Below are positions 32,040 to 43,445 of a DNA stretch of 64,000 nt, one piece after another. This DNA is from Loripinus fragilis (lineage: Eukaryota > Mollusca > Bivalvia > Lucinida > Lucinidae). Below the pieces are notes generated by a model. The model was not told the DNA's origin. It made no database searches and saw nothing but the letters and a program-made list of their open reading frames with translations. The stretch spans positions 32,089,601-32,153,600 of the forward strand of contig OZ026521.1 of NCBI GenBank assembly GCA_964019695.1, in the 5' to 3' direction. The translations under genes and the position numbers were made by a program. Each line of letters starts with the position of its first letter. Position 1 is the first letter of the stretch.

Positions 32040-33860
32040 TGTGGAAGCGATATGTCCTTCAAAATTTTGGCCAGCTCAACAAATACTCCTGCTTGTTCAA
32101 ATCTGCATGAAGGAAGGCAGCTGATAGGATTATTTTGTTGAGAAAGTAACCCACCCTCATGCTCCACTGCCTCTTTGGAGTAAACCGGAACTTATGCGTC
32201 TGTGAAATGGCCACAACACTTCCTGGACGAAAATTTTGAATGAGAACAGAACCATCTAACACAGCGGCGGTCTGATGGGCATGATCGGCAGGCGCAATGC
32301 AGTCCAGCATCTCATCCTTGTTTCCACGGTGAAGACTTCCCTTCATAGTGAGTCAGGAAGTGTGGAACTCTCATGGGAGAAAACATAATCGCTGATAATG
32401 TGACCAGAATTCGCTTCCAATAAAATCTGGGTAAATTTTATATGGTTTTTGATGACTTTCTGTGTGGGCCAAACAGAGACATTAAACAACTTCAGATTAG
32501 TGTTGTGTATTGTAACAAGGAAAATCACTTCCTGAGAGCTGAGTCGCTTGTTGAAAAATGCTGTGTATAGCTGGAATCCGATGTTTTTCACATGGCCTAC
32601 CACATCTGGAGGCTTGATGATTGACTGGTCCAAGTCCAGTAGCCCTCTTCTGTCTTCCCAGAAAGGGTTTCCCAGCCGTTCAAATGCATCTACAAATGCT
32701 ATGGCAGATTTGTAGTTAGATTGGTACTTGCATTATTGTCCATGGTGCACCCGTTCATCTGACTTATCTGTTTCCTCAAATTCTCTGACAAGACGAGCCG
32801 GCTCTAGGCAAACGACCTGCGCATGGCAAACTGTGCTTGGGCCATCAAAGTTCTCTATGACGCCAGCATGATAAGTTACTCGTGAATCTGGTAACATGGG
32901 GTATTTGAGAATACTCGTCCTGACTTTGACACATGGCGTGACCACGCTAGAACTCCACATATAGAGCAGGGTGTCATTCTTCAAGTGTTGCCATGTCATG
33001 GATGGACAGGTTCAGAAACTATCGAGTATGAACCAGCATGAAAGCCAATGTTATCAGAGAATCAAGTCCCTACATATTTAATGAAAAGTGACTTTACAAA
33101 CTGAGGAATGAGAAGAGCTTACTCCGTGGACTGGAAAAATTAACTCATGGGATTGTGCGACAGACAACTGCCTAAGCAATATGTCATATGGCAGGGTAAC
33201 TTGGTCGGTGTCATCAATATTTGTCGTTTTATCAATATAATGGTCATAAGCCTTTCTCATAACCATGTACAAGGCGTCTCATACCTGTTGTGTGTAGCTG
33301 TACGTAGTTCTGCAGATGTAGTACTAAAAAGGATTAAGCTTTGCCACTAGTTGAGATACACTTTTAGTGAGTGCCGTAATACAGTCACAACCGTCAAGCC
33401 AGTCACCAGACACACTCTTCTCAGTGAGCATTGCCCCCCCCCCCCCCCCCGAATTCCACTTGATAGGAGTCTTCGTAACCAGCGTGTATAAGTGTTGATC
33501 AGCTTCCATGACAGCTGGCTGATCCAGATTGATGTAGTTTATGGACTGGTTGAAAAATTTCATTTCATTCCATGCCAAACCACTGCAGCACTGTTGGGAG
33601 ACTCGTTGAATAAAGCCAGCATGTACTATTTGGTTGGGGAAGTAGCAAGAAGTTCTGAAGTACTGACATAGTATGCTGCCCATAAAATACATACATCTGC
33701 CTCTACGGTTTGTTTCCACAAAATGCGTCTCACTTTCTCCAACCGTACGAGTATGTAGCTTTTGTGAAAAATGTTGTGGAGAGAGATTGTGAAGCTGGAA
33801 AAGAATGTCAGTGGGTTAAACCTGTATACCTTTATCACTTGGAAGTGAGGTATCAAAATA
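32040..33860 (-). pseudogene. Decayed protein-coding sequence of unknown family
   Basis: Successive minus-strand frames without repeat character: 33626-33856 and 33324-33719 (GLAWNEMKFFNQSINYINLD), 33078-33272, 32733-32999 (ENFDGPSTVCHAQVVCLEPA), 32343-32633 (SSQEVIFLVTIHNTNLKLFN) and 32059-32346 (AAVLDGSVLIQNFRPGSVV). They lie in order with small frame shifts, as if one long intronless frame had decayed. The DGSVLIQNFRP segment recalls a large multicopy protein family of molluscs and cnidarians, but I cannot name it. A C-run (33433-33450) interrupts it. Confidence 0.4.
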
Positions 33861-33989
33861 CAATGTTGTGTTATCTGTTTTAGCTAACCTAAACTGCGAA
33901 GTAGTAGACTCTAGCAATGATATGGTTACATTCTGTTCTATTGAACTTTGATAATTTATCAGCAAGCTTTTATTTTTATAAAATAATAT

Positions 33990-34527
33990 TACAATTTGAC
34001 CTTTCAAACATATTCAAAAAGCAACTATAAATGCCAAAATACATTTAGTGACCTCCAATTACCTAGAAAACATGTATCATAATAGTTTTTTACGACAATA
34101 AAGATTCTGGCCTATGGGTACTGATAGTTTCCGATTATGGCCGGTGGCGGCCATCTTGGATTTTTAGATACATGTACCACTTGTGCTTTTTATATTTCTT
34201 TTTCTATGGTCCTGAGGGGCTTCTATACCAAAGGGGACCTTTGCATCATAATTTATTGACATGCCCATATTTTTTTTAAATAAAATTTTATAAATTGCAA
34301 CGTTTTGTAATATTATTATAATTTCAAGTTGAACTTTCAAACGTATCCAAAAACATAAATAAAGCCAAAAATGCGTCCAGTGACCTCCAATAACCCAGAA
34401 AACATGTATCATAATAGTTTCTATGACAAAAAGTTTCTGGGCTATGGATAGGACCTGTTTTCAAATATTACCGACGGCGGCCGTCTAGGATTTTAAGATA
34501 CAAGTTGTGTCTTTGGATATTTCTTTT
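33990..34527 (+). repeat. Dispersed repeat R, two tandem copies
   Basis: Copies at 33990-34265 and 34320-34527 share TTTCAAACRTATYCAAAAA, GTGACCTCCAATWACC, AACATGTATCATAATAGTTT and a GGCGGCC box. The second is interrupted by the mariner-like element and resumes at 35479. Confidence 0.65.
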
Positions 34528-34528
34528 A

Positions 34529-35476
34529 CGAGGAGTGATCAGAAAGTTCGCGGAAATGTGCTGTTAAATCGCATTGCTTTTATCAATTGCAATGAAAAGT
34601 CATAGATATAAACTACCATTCATGGCAAGTTGACTGAAATTGAAATTCAGAAAATGTGATGCCAGACGTATGAGCAAGAGGCGCCACTGTGACGTCACTT
34701 CATTGCAACCGGCCCATATATATCCCTGGGTTGCTTCTAGGGGCTGTGTTTGAATTGATTGGTATTTTTAACGGAAAGTAATGTTCCCCCATTCTTTGAA
34801 CATAATATGAGGTTTTTATGTTATTCCGCTGCGCTATGTTTTCAAATGAATAAGTTTGAGTCTGAAGGGCAGGCCTAAAATGCGTCAATTTTTCGAGTTT
34901 TTGTAAATTTTAAAAAGAAAACGTATTTTTCTTGTCAGTGGTCATCAAAATAACTATTATATTGGAATTTACTATCAATATTAGATCTACTGTCCTGAAA
35001 AAGGTGTATTTCGAAGTGTGTAAATAGCTTATTTTAAAGAATTGACATGCCAAAGCAAGAAATGGGTTCAGAGAAGCTGAATACTTTGTCTTTTGTTAGT
35101 ACTGTTATTCGTTTCAATTTGGAACACCATCCGTTAGATATAAATCTTTGAAAGTTTGCATAAAAGAGGAGTAAACATGTCGATAAATATGCATGGAACG
35201 CAATATGGGCTATCACAGCATAATGGACTTTTACAAAATGTTGAAGTTTAATTGGTTGTGCAGAAAAACGTCAACATGCAACGTAAAATGGGACGGTTCA
35301 CGCTTTATATCGTTGCCTTGACGACAGCTGTAACGTACGTAGACGACTAACATCAAATATGCTGTAACCGATCAATTGCATATATGTTGCAGTACTTTTT
35401 GCTGTAATTCCAGGTCTATTGATCAAACAATGTAGAAATGTCAACTATTTTCCGCAAACTTTCTGATCACCCCTCG
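34529..35476. mobile_element. Mariner-like element, 948 bp, TA TSD, no transposase
   Basis: TIR of 28 bp, CGAGGAGTGATCAGAAAGTT on the left against CGAGGGGTGATCAGAAAGTT on the right, then CGCGGAAA/TGCGGAAA; flanked by TA. The sister repeat at about 34190-34210 (TATTTCTTTTTCTATGGTC) gives the empty site. The internal sequence has no DDD-type transposase frame, so this is a deletion derivative or a MITE. Confidence 0.85.
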
Positions 35477-35555
35477 TACTATGGTATTGAAGAGCTTCTA
35501 TACCAAGGAGGACCTTTGCATCATGATTTGAAGTGAAACGTCACTTAGCATCTCC

Positions 35556-35800
35556 ACTACTATTTTGGAATGTAAAGAACATAAAAGAAGACCTCATGGT
35601 AAACGTAAAAATGGCAACATTAATCACAAAAATTGTGCTGAAAAACGCATAAATACTTTTCTAAAAGATCTTTCTATAGCTTTAAATAATCATGGTCGTC
35701 ATTGCTTACTCTCATTTTTAAGTTCCTTGCCTATCTCAGTTTTACGTAATATAGAGTTAGAGGCTAATAAACTTTACGATAGAGCTAGCAAAGGATCATT
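35556..35800 (+). pseudogene. Naiad inter-domain fragment
   Basis: The frame ECKEHKRRPHGKRKNGNINH then LNNHGRHCLLSFLSSLPISV and ELEANKLYDRA corresponds, from my recall of bivalve homologues, to the connector between the GIY-YIG nuclease and the RT. The same ASK residues open copy C at about 38270. Both ends are lost. Confidence 0.6.
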
Positions 35801-36439
35801 GACGGTTTGGGCCTTATACGCCTATTTTTCTGATTCCCACCACGCTGCTTTTGGGCTTCTATTGTGGTGCACGTAGTATCGGTGCAATAGGTGAATTTAA
35901 TGGCAAGAGCCAGCTAGCAAAATATTTGCAAAATTCCTACGCATTCGAGAGTTATGGCGGGTAGAAAGGGGAGGGGGTCTGAAATTTCATGAAAATAAAA
36001 AGTGCTTTAAAAAGTGATTTCTGCACGTTTTCTTGGTTTATTTGGTAGGCATGGTAATATCTATTGAACATACCATACGCAGAGTATTAACGAATCACGA
36101 TAATTGATGAAATTGTTTAAAAACAAAACATGTTTTGTAATAAAATGATTTTGGGGAGATAATTTAGAAGTTACCTGTACATTTTCGACTACATGTACCG
36201 TAAATAATTCAAAACTGAAAGCTCAACAAAAGAAATAAATATTTTTAAAGGAATGAAAGTGTCTTATTTAGCATTGGAAAGTATAACTGATTCTAACTAG
36301 ATCCTTTGAATATTACTTTTGCTTTGTTTAAAGGGCATAGCATGTTGAATGTATTAAAAGTGTCCGAATATTTATGGTATACATATGCATGTATATCCCT
36401 ATATGAGACAATGTATTGAACACTAAGGTATTTACCTGC
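35801..36439. other. Interval without recognisable gene
   Basis: AT-rich, no family recognised. Confidence 0.4.
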
Positions 36440-36665
36440 TATAACTCTTTGCATGCCAGTGGATAATTTTGTCGTCTGCCAATAGCCTTTTGCTTACAGT
36501 TTGAACCCAGATGAAGACCAACAGAATGTCGGTCTTGATCTGGATCCAAACTGTTTGACACTCTGATGGTGGTCCTGGGTGGTTTATTTTTAAAAACTTA
36601 ATTTTGAAGAAAGTCAGCAGACGAAAATAAAAACATGAACAATTCCCTAGCATGCAAATATATAA
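36440..36665. mobile_element. CTTTGCATG-type hairpin MITE
   Basis: Edges CTTTGCATGCCAGTGGATAA and (inverted) CTAGCATGCAAA; GTCGTCTGC near the left mirrors GCAGACGA near the right; inner AACCCAGATGAAGACC opposes GGTCTTGATCTGGATCC. The plus-strand orientation matches 16627. Confidence 0.6.
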
Positions 36666-37244
36666 GTACAGGACGTTTGCAAAATATTGTGTCATTTAAT
36701 AGCAGTGAGATTTTCTCTTATGAAAAAATGCATAAAACCTTGCTAATTCTACTTTTAATCTCTAGTACTTTATATTAAACTAGCACAGAATACAAAGCAA
36801 GGACCTCGGACAGTTTCCTATTCAATCTGCCCAAATTTTGACAGCCTGTGGCTAGGATAATGCATAACTGACAACTATAGTTTTGTGCTTAAACCAAACC
36901 CTTACATTTAGTGAACCTAGCAATATAAAAATATTTTGAAAATATTACATAACTATGCCAGGAAGTTAGGGTCTAGGGGGTGGGGGTAATCTATGTGACC
37001 AAATTTCATTTCACAGAAAGTCAAAGATTCGTCGAGTATTCACCTAAATACATGTAAATATTATGTTTGCGGCATAAAAATTGAGGCGAAAGTGATGGGT
37101 TTGCATAAAATTCGGGTTGAGAAGATTACATTGTTTCATCTAAAGAAGTGTGCTGTCAATGACTTTTGACTATTACCTGTAATGTTTCAAGTTCATCCAG
37201 TTGACTTGTGCACTGAGGTGTATCATATCTGCATACTGTATAAA
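36666..37244. other. Interval without recognisable gene
   Basis: No domain or repeat recognised except a GGACCTCGGACAGTTT phrase that is inverted at about 37835. Confidence 0.35.
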
Positions 37245-37430
37245 TCATAGTCTAGATAAACACAGATGTTGAGCGTAAAATCGTTAATATTTTTCTTACA
37301 CATCAGATTTTATCTACAATTTGGTGCTTAAAAGAATTGTCTCATTGCGACGGTTCTTTTGAGTACCCACAACATATGTTTTGGTTGAGAAATGAGACAA
37401 TTAATTACTTTGTAAGCACTCATAACTAAA
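37245..37430. mobile_element. AGATAA-family MITE, copy 6
   Basis: CTAGATAAACACAGATGTTG, central ATTGTCTCATTGCGACGGTT, and AGTACCCACAACATATGTTT to AGCACTCATAACTA. Confidence 0.65.
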
Positions 37431-37489
37431 GCTCTGATACATGCCATTTACCTACAGGTCTTTACAAAATAAGTTTCTAATAAGGTTTT

Positions 37490-38200
37490 ATAATAAAGCG
37501 CTTTTGAGCATTTTGACATCGTTCCCCCCCGTGACCAATCATGCCGTTTTTATATGATGTGTGAAATGTAAAACTACAACTGTATGCAAAAGGATTAGTT
37601 TGGTCACGGGGGGGGGGGGGGGGGGGAAAGCACTTCAGTAAAACTTTTTCTATTTTCTATATGTTGGATAGCAAAAACAGAGATTTCAGCCCATATTTTT
37701 CAATAGGTACTTGTCCAATGAGAAAACGGCTTTTGTGGATAAGTCGAGGATTGAACCTACTATCTTTCTCATAGAAAAAATATCATTTTCTTTGAAACTT
37801 TTCTCTGGTCATTTTTATGGGCAATCCTTCATTAAGACTGTCCGAGGTCCTTTAGGAGGTTGGTTCTAGAGAACTTTATTACTCTGTCATTAATTTCTTA
37901 TTTGGTAGAAAAGGCATTTTGTGGGCTTAGGCCCTGGGTTTTTGGGCTGCTGAACATTCCCCCCCCCCCCCCCCCCCGTGTGCCAGCAAGTTACTTCCAT
38001 ACAATGTGTAAAATATGGTAACACATATACATGCAAAAGCTTTTGCTGGCACACGGGGGGGGGGGGAATGATATTTTAATAAAAGTTTTCGGATTTCTAT
38101 ATATCTTAATGTAAAACTGATTGTTCTACCCAAAATTTTACATCCTTGAAGCATTTAATATCTAAAACGGATTTCACAGCCATAAAGTACTCAGGTCAGG
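37490..38200. repeat. Tandem pair of hairpins bounded by poly-C and poly-G
   Basis: Unit 1 (about 37520-37640): C-run then GTGACC, about 80 bp, GGTCACG then a G-run of about 20. Unit 2 (about 37955-38070): C-run of about 18 then GTGTGCCAGCAAG, mirrored by CTTTTGCTGGCACACG and a G-run. The loops and downstream flanks (TTTCTATATRTYKKA region) are also related, so this is a diverged duplication of a fold-back unit. Confidence 0.6.
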
Positions 38201-38284
38201 GTAGCTTCAAGGTGAAGAAAGGGAGGATTGACAAATTCTTATTTTTGCTGAAAACCATAGGCATTTACCCATAGCAAGTGTCAA

Positions 38285-39838
38285 TGATCCTTATATAAAG
38301 CAGCACTTCTTACAAGGTGATATATTCAACACTTCCTTAGTCCTTATATCGATTCTTAGGTCAACCATAAACGACATTTTATCAAAATTCCATTCATTAG
38401 CAAAGGTATGGAGTTTATTGATTTACATAGTATCTTTAAGGATAATTCAGCGATTTCATCTATTCCAAATTACTTTAATAATTCTGAAACTCCAATCATT
38501 TGCTATAGATATAACAAACTAATTAGGTGTTCTATATTTGACTTTAATAAAATTGTTACTGATATTATAAATATAGATTCCAATATTGCTGACTCCTGAG
38601 ATTGTTAAAATTCTGTTTACTTATACCCCCTGCAGGGCATGTGATTACAGGTAATCTAAATGTCGTTTCTGACGCAATATTATTTCTAAAGGCCCTAACT
38701 ATAGATGTCCCTCTAATATTGATTTCCCTAAATGTCGTAGAGAGATCGTTGCTTCTTTAGATGACTTCAGTAATCGTTGGTGTAAATGAGAAAATATTGA
38801 ACCTGATGCCTTGAAGAATTGGAAGATTAATATTTTTTAAAATTATTGATACTCGTATTTCGTTTTACTCTCGTAATACACATCTTTTACCCCCTGAACA
38901 TAAATCTTCTTTTCATCATCTTAAACTAGGTATCCAGGATTTTCAGATGAGCTATATTTTGGTTCCTGCAGATAAAGCTGCTAACAATGTTGTAGCTGTT
39001 TGACGATTGTGCTGTATCAATACTCTTAATTGTGAGCTTGTTGACACCAATGCCTATAATCTGCATCCTTCTTTGAGTGAGAGGGAGGTTGTCAATTGGA
39101 CATGGTTGTCATACTGCCCTACATTTTGGAGTCAAAGCTAAAGAAAACCAAGACAAGGTTTCTACGTTGTACTGGTCACATAAACTCCATAAAGCAAGAT
39201 TTATTGCTAATTCTAGTTCATGTACGACCACAGAACTTTCTAAATTGTTAACCTCGTGCCTTACAGCTGTTGAAAACATGTTATCAAGTACTGCGAAAAG
39301 GTATATGAGAGATCAGGTAAAATCTATTTTGGTCTATTAAAATTCAGGTGATATTTTAGATAAACTTAAAGCTTGAGATTTATAAGCCAGTTTGTCTACT
39401 TATGATTTTTTCTACTCGTTACACTACTTTACTTCATAATTTGATTAAAGATAAACTTATTGATCTCATTGAAACCACCTTCAATAGAGAAGGCTCTCCT
39501 TACCTTGTATGTAACGATAGAAACTCATTTTGTACTTCAGAAAAACCTATAAAATATCATGCATGGTATTGTCAAAATGTATGTGATATGTTGACCTTTT
39601 TGTTGGACAACACTTTTATTCGATTGGCACCAAGTTGTATAGAAAAGTAGTTGGGATTCCTATGGACACTTATTGGGCTCCCCTGGTTGCCGATTTATTC
39701 CTGTTTTGTTATGAGAGGGACTTTATGATGTCTCTTTCTGGTGATAAGAAGGCTGATATTATTGATGCTTTTAACACTACATCCAGATATTTGAACGATA
39801 TTTTAAAAAAATTAATTATGTTTATTTTGACAATATGG
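38285..39838 (+). pseudogene. Naiad N1 ORF with in-frame TGA codons
   Basis: Continuous frame 38285-38605 reads SLYKAALLTR, TGA (38318), YIQHFLSPYIDS, TAG, VNHKRHFIKIPFISKGMEFI to NIADS, TGA (38597), DC. After frameshifts: PPAGHVITGNLNVVSD, FPKCR, RWCK, TGA (38787), ENIEPDALKNWK, then VPADKAANNVVAV, TGA (39001), RLCCINTL, and RT motifs (SSSCTTTELSKLL, GIPMDTYWAPLVADLFLFCY, YLNDI). Judged against homologues I recall, TGAs at 38318, 38597 and 39001 fall on cysteines; 38787 falls on arginine and is probably a CGA-to-TGA mutation. Motif C has YLND for YLDD, so the RT is inactive. Confidence 0.75.
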
Positions 39839-40361
39839 TAAAAGTAAGTAAGGGTGCAAAGATCAGGAATCGATACAACCAAGTTCCATACCTGCCCAAG
39901 GGTACTAATGGGAAAGTGACAAACTCACAGTTAGACACCACAAACGAAAGCCAAGTGGTCAGCCCTTTCCCAGCAGGTGACCACAAAGCACATATAAACA
40001 GACGCGCACAAAGACATAGCAAACACAAGACAGAACAAAAACATAAAAGATCCACAAAAGAAGCACGCCTTGGAACGGTCAGTAAAATATTTTACTGGAA
40101 GGCTTAAACCGGTTTCAAAGCACCAACCTCACCCTTAATTCAGATTAGGATCAAGACGCATAGATATTTGGTTTGCATGAAAGACCCCTAACTTATCAAT
40201 GCATCATCTCCTAAAACATATAAATCAAGATATAAAAAGGAGATAAAGCAAAGATAAGGACTCAACAGTAAATAAAATTGAATACCAGAGCAAAAGAAAT
40301 CGAACAGGTAAACCCCAGTGGGCCTGACAAACAGCCAAAGCATCAGGCCCCTACCATCTCA

Positions 40362-42290
40362 TCAATAGATAAGTCTTAAAGTCAGAACCATCATAGAGTT
40401 TGAAGTCCGACCCACAGGCGTGCAATTAAAGAGGAAAGCAAAGTTGCCAACCGTGATTGGATTGACCACCAAGCATGCAGTCTGTTGCAATACATTAATG
40501 TTATAGCCAATCTTTTTATAATGGGAAATTATTTTAATGAACTGCGCTGAAAAATTATTAGAGCCAACAATCTTCTTCAATTTATACACCAAATCACCAT
40601 AGAAATCAGGTTTCAAAAGTCCTTGGCGCAAGAGAGATTTAAGTCCAACTTGGAATTTAGAAATCAAATCATAGTATCGTCTATAAAATTTTGAAAATGT
40701 TTTGCGAAGTTTATGATACCAATAGCCTTGTTTAAAGAGACTTGGTCTGTAACTATGAACATTTTTTGAAAAAGTTTCTTTTCTTTTTAAATCATTTGTA
40801 AAAATAGAATTAAGTTATGTTTTCACAATAAACATGTTCAGTACAGCTAAAATCTGCACGGAAAAGTGAATCATCTGATAAAAACAGGTGTTTTCTCTTG
40901 TTTGTAATTATTTACGTCCCTCAAATAATTCTAGACAGTTGATTTTTAACATAAATGCTGTTGTTTTGATAGTGATAATTTGTTAAGATTTACGAAAATA
41001 GTAAAATGTTTACCTGAATTTGCGTATTTTTACTGTATTCTTGAAGAATAGAAACTTATTTCTAAAATTAGAAGATCAAAAGTTAAAGACTAAGCAGCTT
41101 TAAGAAGTTTCTGAGTTAACAATTTATTGCGAGTGCTGAAGTCAGCAATATAGCTTGATGCTCTAGCAAAACGAATGAGTTGAGAGATATAGACTCCATA
41201 GGATGTAGAACGGGGAACATCACCATCTAAAAATGGGAAATTGACAATTTCAAAATCAAAGTGTTCACGTTTATCATAAATTTTGGTAGAAACAATATCA
41301 TTAAATATTGACAAATGCAAGTCTAAAAATGCGGCTTCTGTCTCAGAGGTATTGGCTTTATTCAGTTGGAGCTCTGAAGGGTATATTTGACTTACTATAT
41401 TGTTGAAATGGACATTATTAATATTTAAAATATCGTCCAAATATCTGGATGTAGTGTTAAACGCATCAATAATATCACCCTCTTTATCATCAGAAAGAGA
41501 CATCATAAAGTCTCCCTCATAACAAAACAGGAATAAATTGGCAACCAGGGGTGCACAATTAGTGCCCATAGGAATCCCAACTTCTTGTCCTTTACAGCTT
41601 GGTGACAAATCGAATAAAAATGTTGTCCAACAAATAGGTCAGCGCATCACATACATTTTGACACGACCATGCATGATGTTTTTTCGGTTTTTCTGAAGTA
41701 AAAAATGCATTTCTGTCATTACATGCAAGGTAAGGAGAGCCTTTTCTCTGGAAGGTTCTTTCAATAAGATCAATAAGTTTATATTTTATTAAATTATGAG
41801 GTAAAGTAGTGTAAAGAGTAGAAAATCATAAGTAGACAAACTGGTAGCATTGAAATCTCTAGCTTTAAGTTTATCTAAAATTTCACCTGAATTTTTAATA
41901 TACCAAAATAGGTTTTACCGGAACTCTCATATACCTTTCACAATACTTGATAACATGTTTTTAACAGCTGTAAGACACGAGGTCAACAATTTAGAAAGTT
42001 CTGTTGTCGTACAAGAACTAGAATAAGCAATAAATCTTGCTTTATAGGGGTTTTTATGCAGTTTAGGTAACCAGTACAACGTAGGAACTTTGTCTTGATT
42101 TTCTTTAGCTTTGACACCAAAATGTAGGGCTGTGTGACAACCATGCCCATCAACAATCACCATCTCACTTAAAGAAGGCTGCAGTGGATAGGCATTAGTG
42201 TCAACAAGCTCACGTTTAAGAGTATTAATATAATACAATCGTCAAGCAACTACAACATTGTTAGCAGCTTTATCTGCTGGATCCAAAACA
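40362..42290 (-). pseudogene. Naiad N2 ORF (RT), with TGA at the same site as N1
   Basis: Minus-strand frames: ADKAANNVVVA, TGA (42244-42242), RLYYINTLKRELVDTNAYPL, VPTLYWLPKLHKNPYKARFI, SSSCTTTELSKLLTSCLTAV (41927-42238); then after frameshifts GIPMGTNCAPLVANLFLFCY, YLDDILNINN (intact catalytic DD) and KIYDKREHFDFEIVNFPFLD (41090-41608); then KFQVGLKSLLRQGLLKPDFY to SNSM (40362-40667). The original stop is lost by a one-base change, extending the frame by six codons. Confidence 0.75.
40736..41098. mobile_element. Insertion of 363 bp in Naiad N2, TTTAA duplication
   Basis: Splits the KLLK/QGYWYHK junction of the RT frame. TTTAA is present at both edges (40731-40735, 41099-41103), consistent with a TTAA-targeting element. 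Termini are not clear inverted repeats, and the interior is AT-rich and non-coding. Confidence 0.55.
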
Positions 42291-43445
42291 TAGTTCATAT
42301 GAAAATCCTGGATAAGTCAAATATACTTTTCAGAGCTTCAACTTAATAAAGCTAATACCTCTGATATCGAAGCCGCGTTTTTAGACGTGCATTTGTCAAT
42401 TTCTAATGATATTGTTTCTACCAAGATTTATGATAAACGTGACGATTTTGATTTTGAAATTGTCAATTCCCCATTTTTAGATGGTGATGTTCTCGCTCTA
42501 CATCCTATGGAGTCTATATCTCTCAACTCATACGTTTTCTAGAGCATCTAGCCATGTTGCTGAATTCGACACCTGTAATAAATTGTTAACTCAGAAACTT
42601 CTTAAACAAGGCTATCGGTATCATAGTCTTTGCAAAGCCTTTTTTAAATTTTATAGACGATACTGTGATTTGATGGACTTAAATCTCTCTTGTGCCAAAG
42701 ACTTTCAGAACCTGAATTCTATGGTGACGTGGTGTATAGGTTGAAGAAGAATGATAGCTCTAATATTTTTTCAGCGCAGTTCATTAAAATAGTTTCCCAT
42801 CATAAAAAAAATGGCTATAACATTAATGTATTGTAACAGACTGCATGCTTGGTGGTCAATTCAATCACGCTTGGCAACTTTGCTTTCCTCTTTACTTACA
42901 CGCCGATGGGTCGGACTTCAGACTCTATGACGGTTCCGACTTATCTATTGATGAGATGGTAGGGGCCTGATACTTTGGCTGTTGTCAGGCCCACTGGGGT
43001 TTACCTGCACCGATATTCAATTATATATACTGTTGAGTCCTTATCTTTGCTTTATCTCCATTTTATATCTTGATTTATATGTTTTTGTAGATGATGCATT
43101 GATAAGCTAGGGGTCTTTCATGCAAACCAAAATATCTATGTGTCTTGATCCACATCTGAACAAAGGGCGAGGCTGGCGCCTTGAAACCGGTTTAAGCCCT
43201 CAAGTAAAATATTTTACTGACCGTCCCAAGGCGATACTTCTTTTGTGGATCATTTTTGTGTCTTGTGTTGCTCGTGATTTGTGTCTGTTCTTGCTGCCTT
43301 GTGGTCACCTGCTGGGAAAGGGCTGACCTATTAAATGTCGCTTGTTGGTGATGTTTATTGTATTTTGTTACTTTCCGATGTGGTATCCTGTGTCAGGTGT
43401 GGTATGATTGTATCGTTTCCTGATCTTTGCCTCTTTTCTGACTTT

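Larger units (their letters stand above)
39839..42311 (-). mobile_element. Naiad copy N2 (minus strand), inserted in N1
   Basis: Runs from its 5' truncation point (frame IQDFHMNYVLDPADKAANNV, near 42311) to the 3' tail at 39839 (ACTTACTTT on the minus strand). It includes the 3' region with a SECIS-like hairpin (40337-40420, basal stem partly mutated, AAA changed to TAA). Interrupted by a 363-bp insertion at 40736-41098. Better preserved than N1, as expected for the later insertion. Confidence 0.8.
38270..43445 (+). mobile_element. Naiad copy N1 (plus strand), split by a second Naiad
   Basis: The left part 38270-39838 ends in the RT frame at DNMV; the right part starts at about 42312 with SQIYFSELQLNK. 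These are adjacent in the intact protein, so both belong to one element interrupted by the minus-strand copy 39839-42311. The left part covers the connector, CxC region and RT motifs; the right part covers the RT tail (KIYDKRDDFDFEIVN in a shifted frame, ASSHVAEFDTCNKLLTQKLL) and 3' region to CCTGATCTTTGCC. It carries frameshifts, TAG at 38357 and a deletion in its 3' hairpin: an old copy. Confidence 0.8.

Noticed and set aside
34529..35476. Autonomous mariner
   Set aside because: No transposase frame or DDD-type motifs between the TIRs.
38787..38789. TGA after RWCK as another selenocysteine codon
   Set aside because: Homologues I recall have Arg here, so CGA to TGA by CpG decay is the simpler reading.
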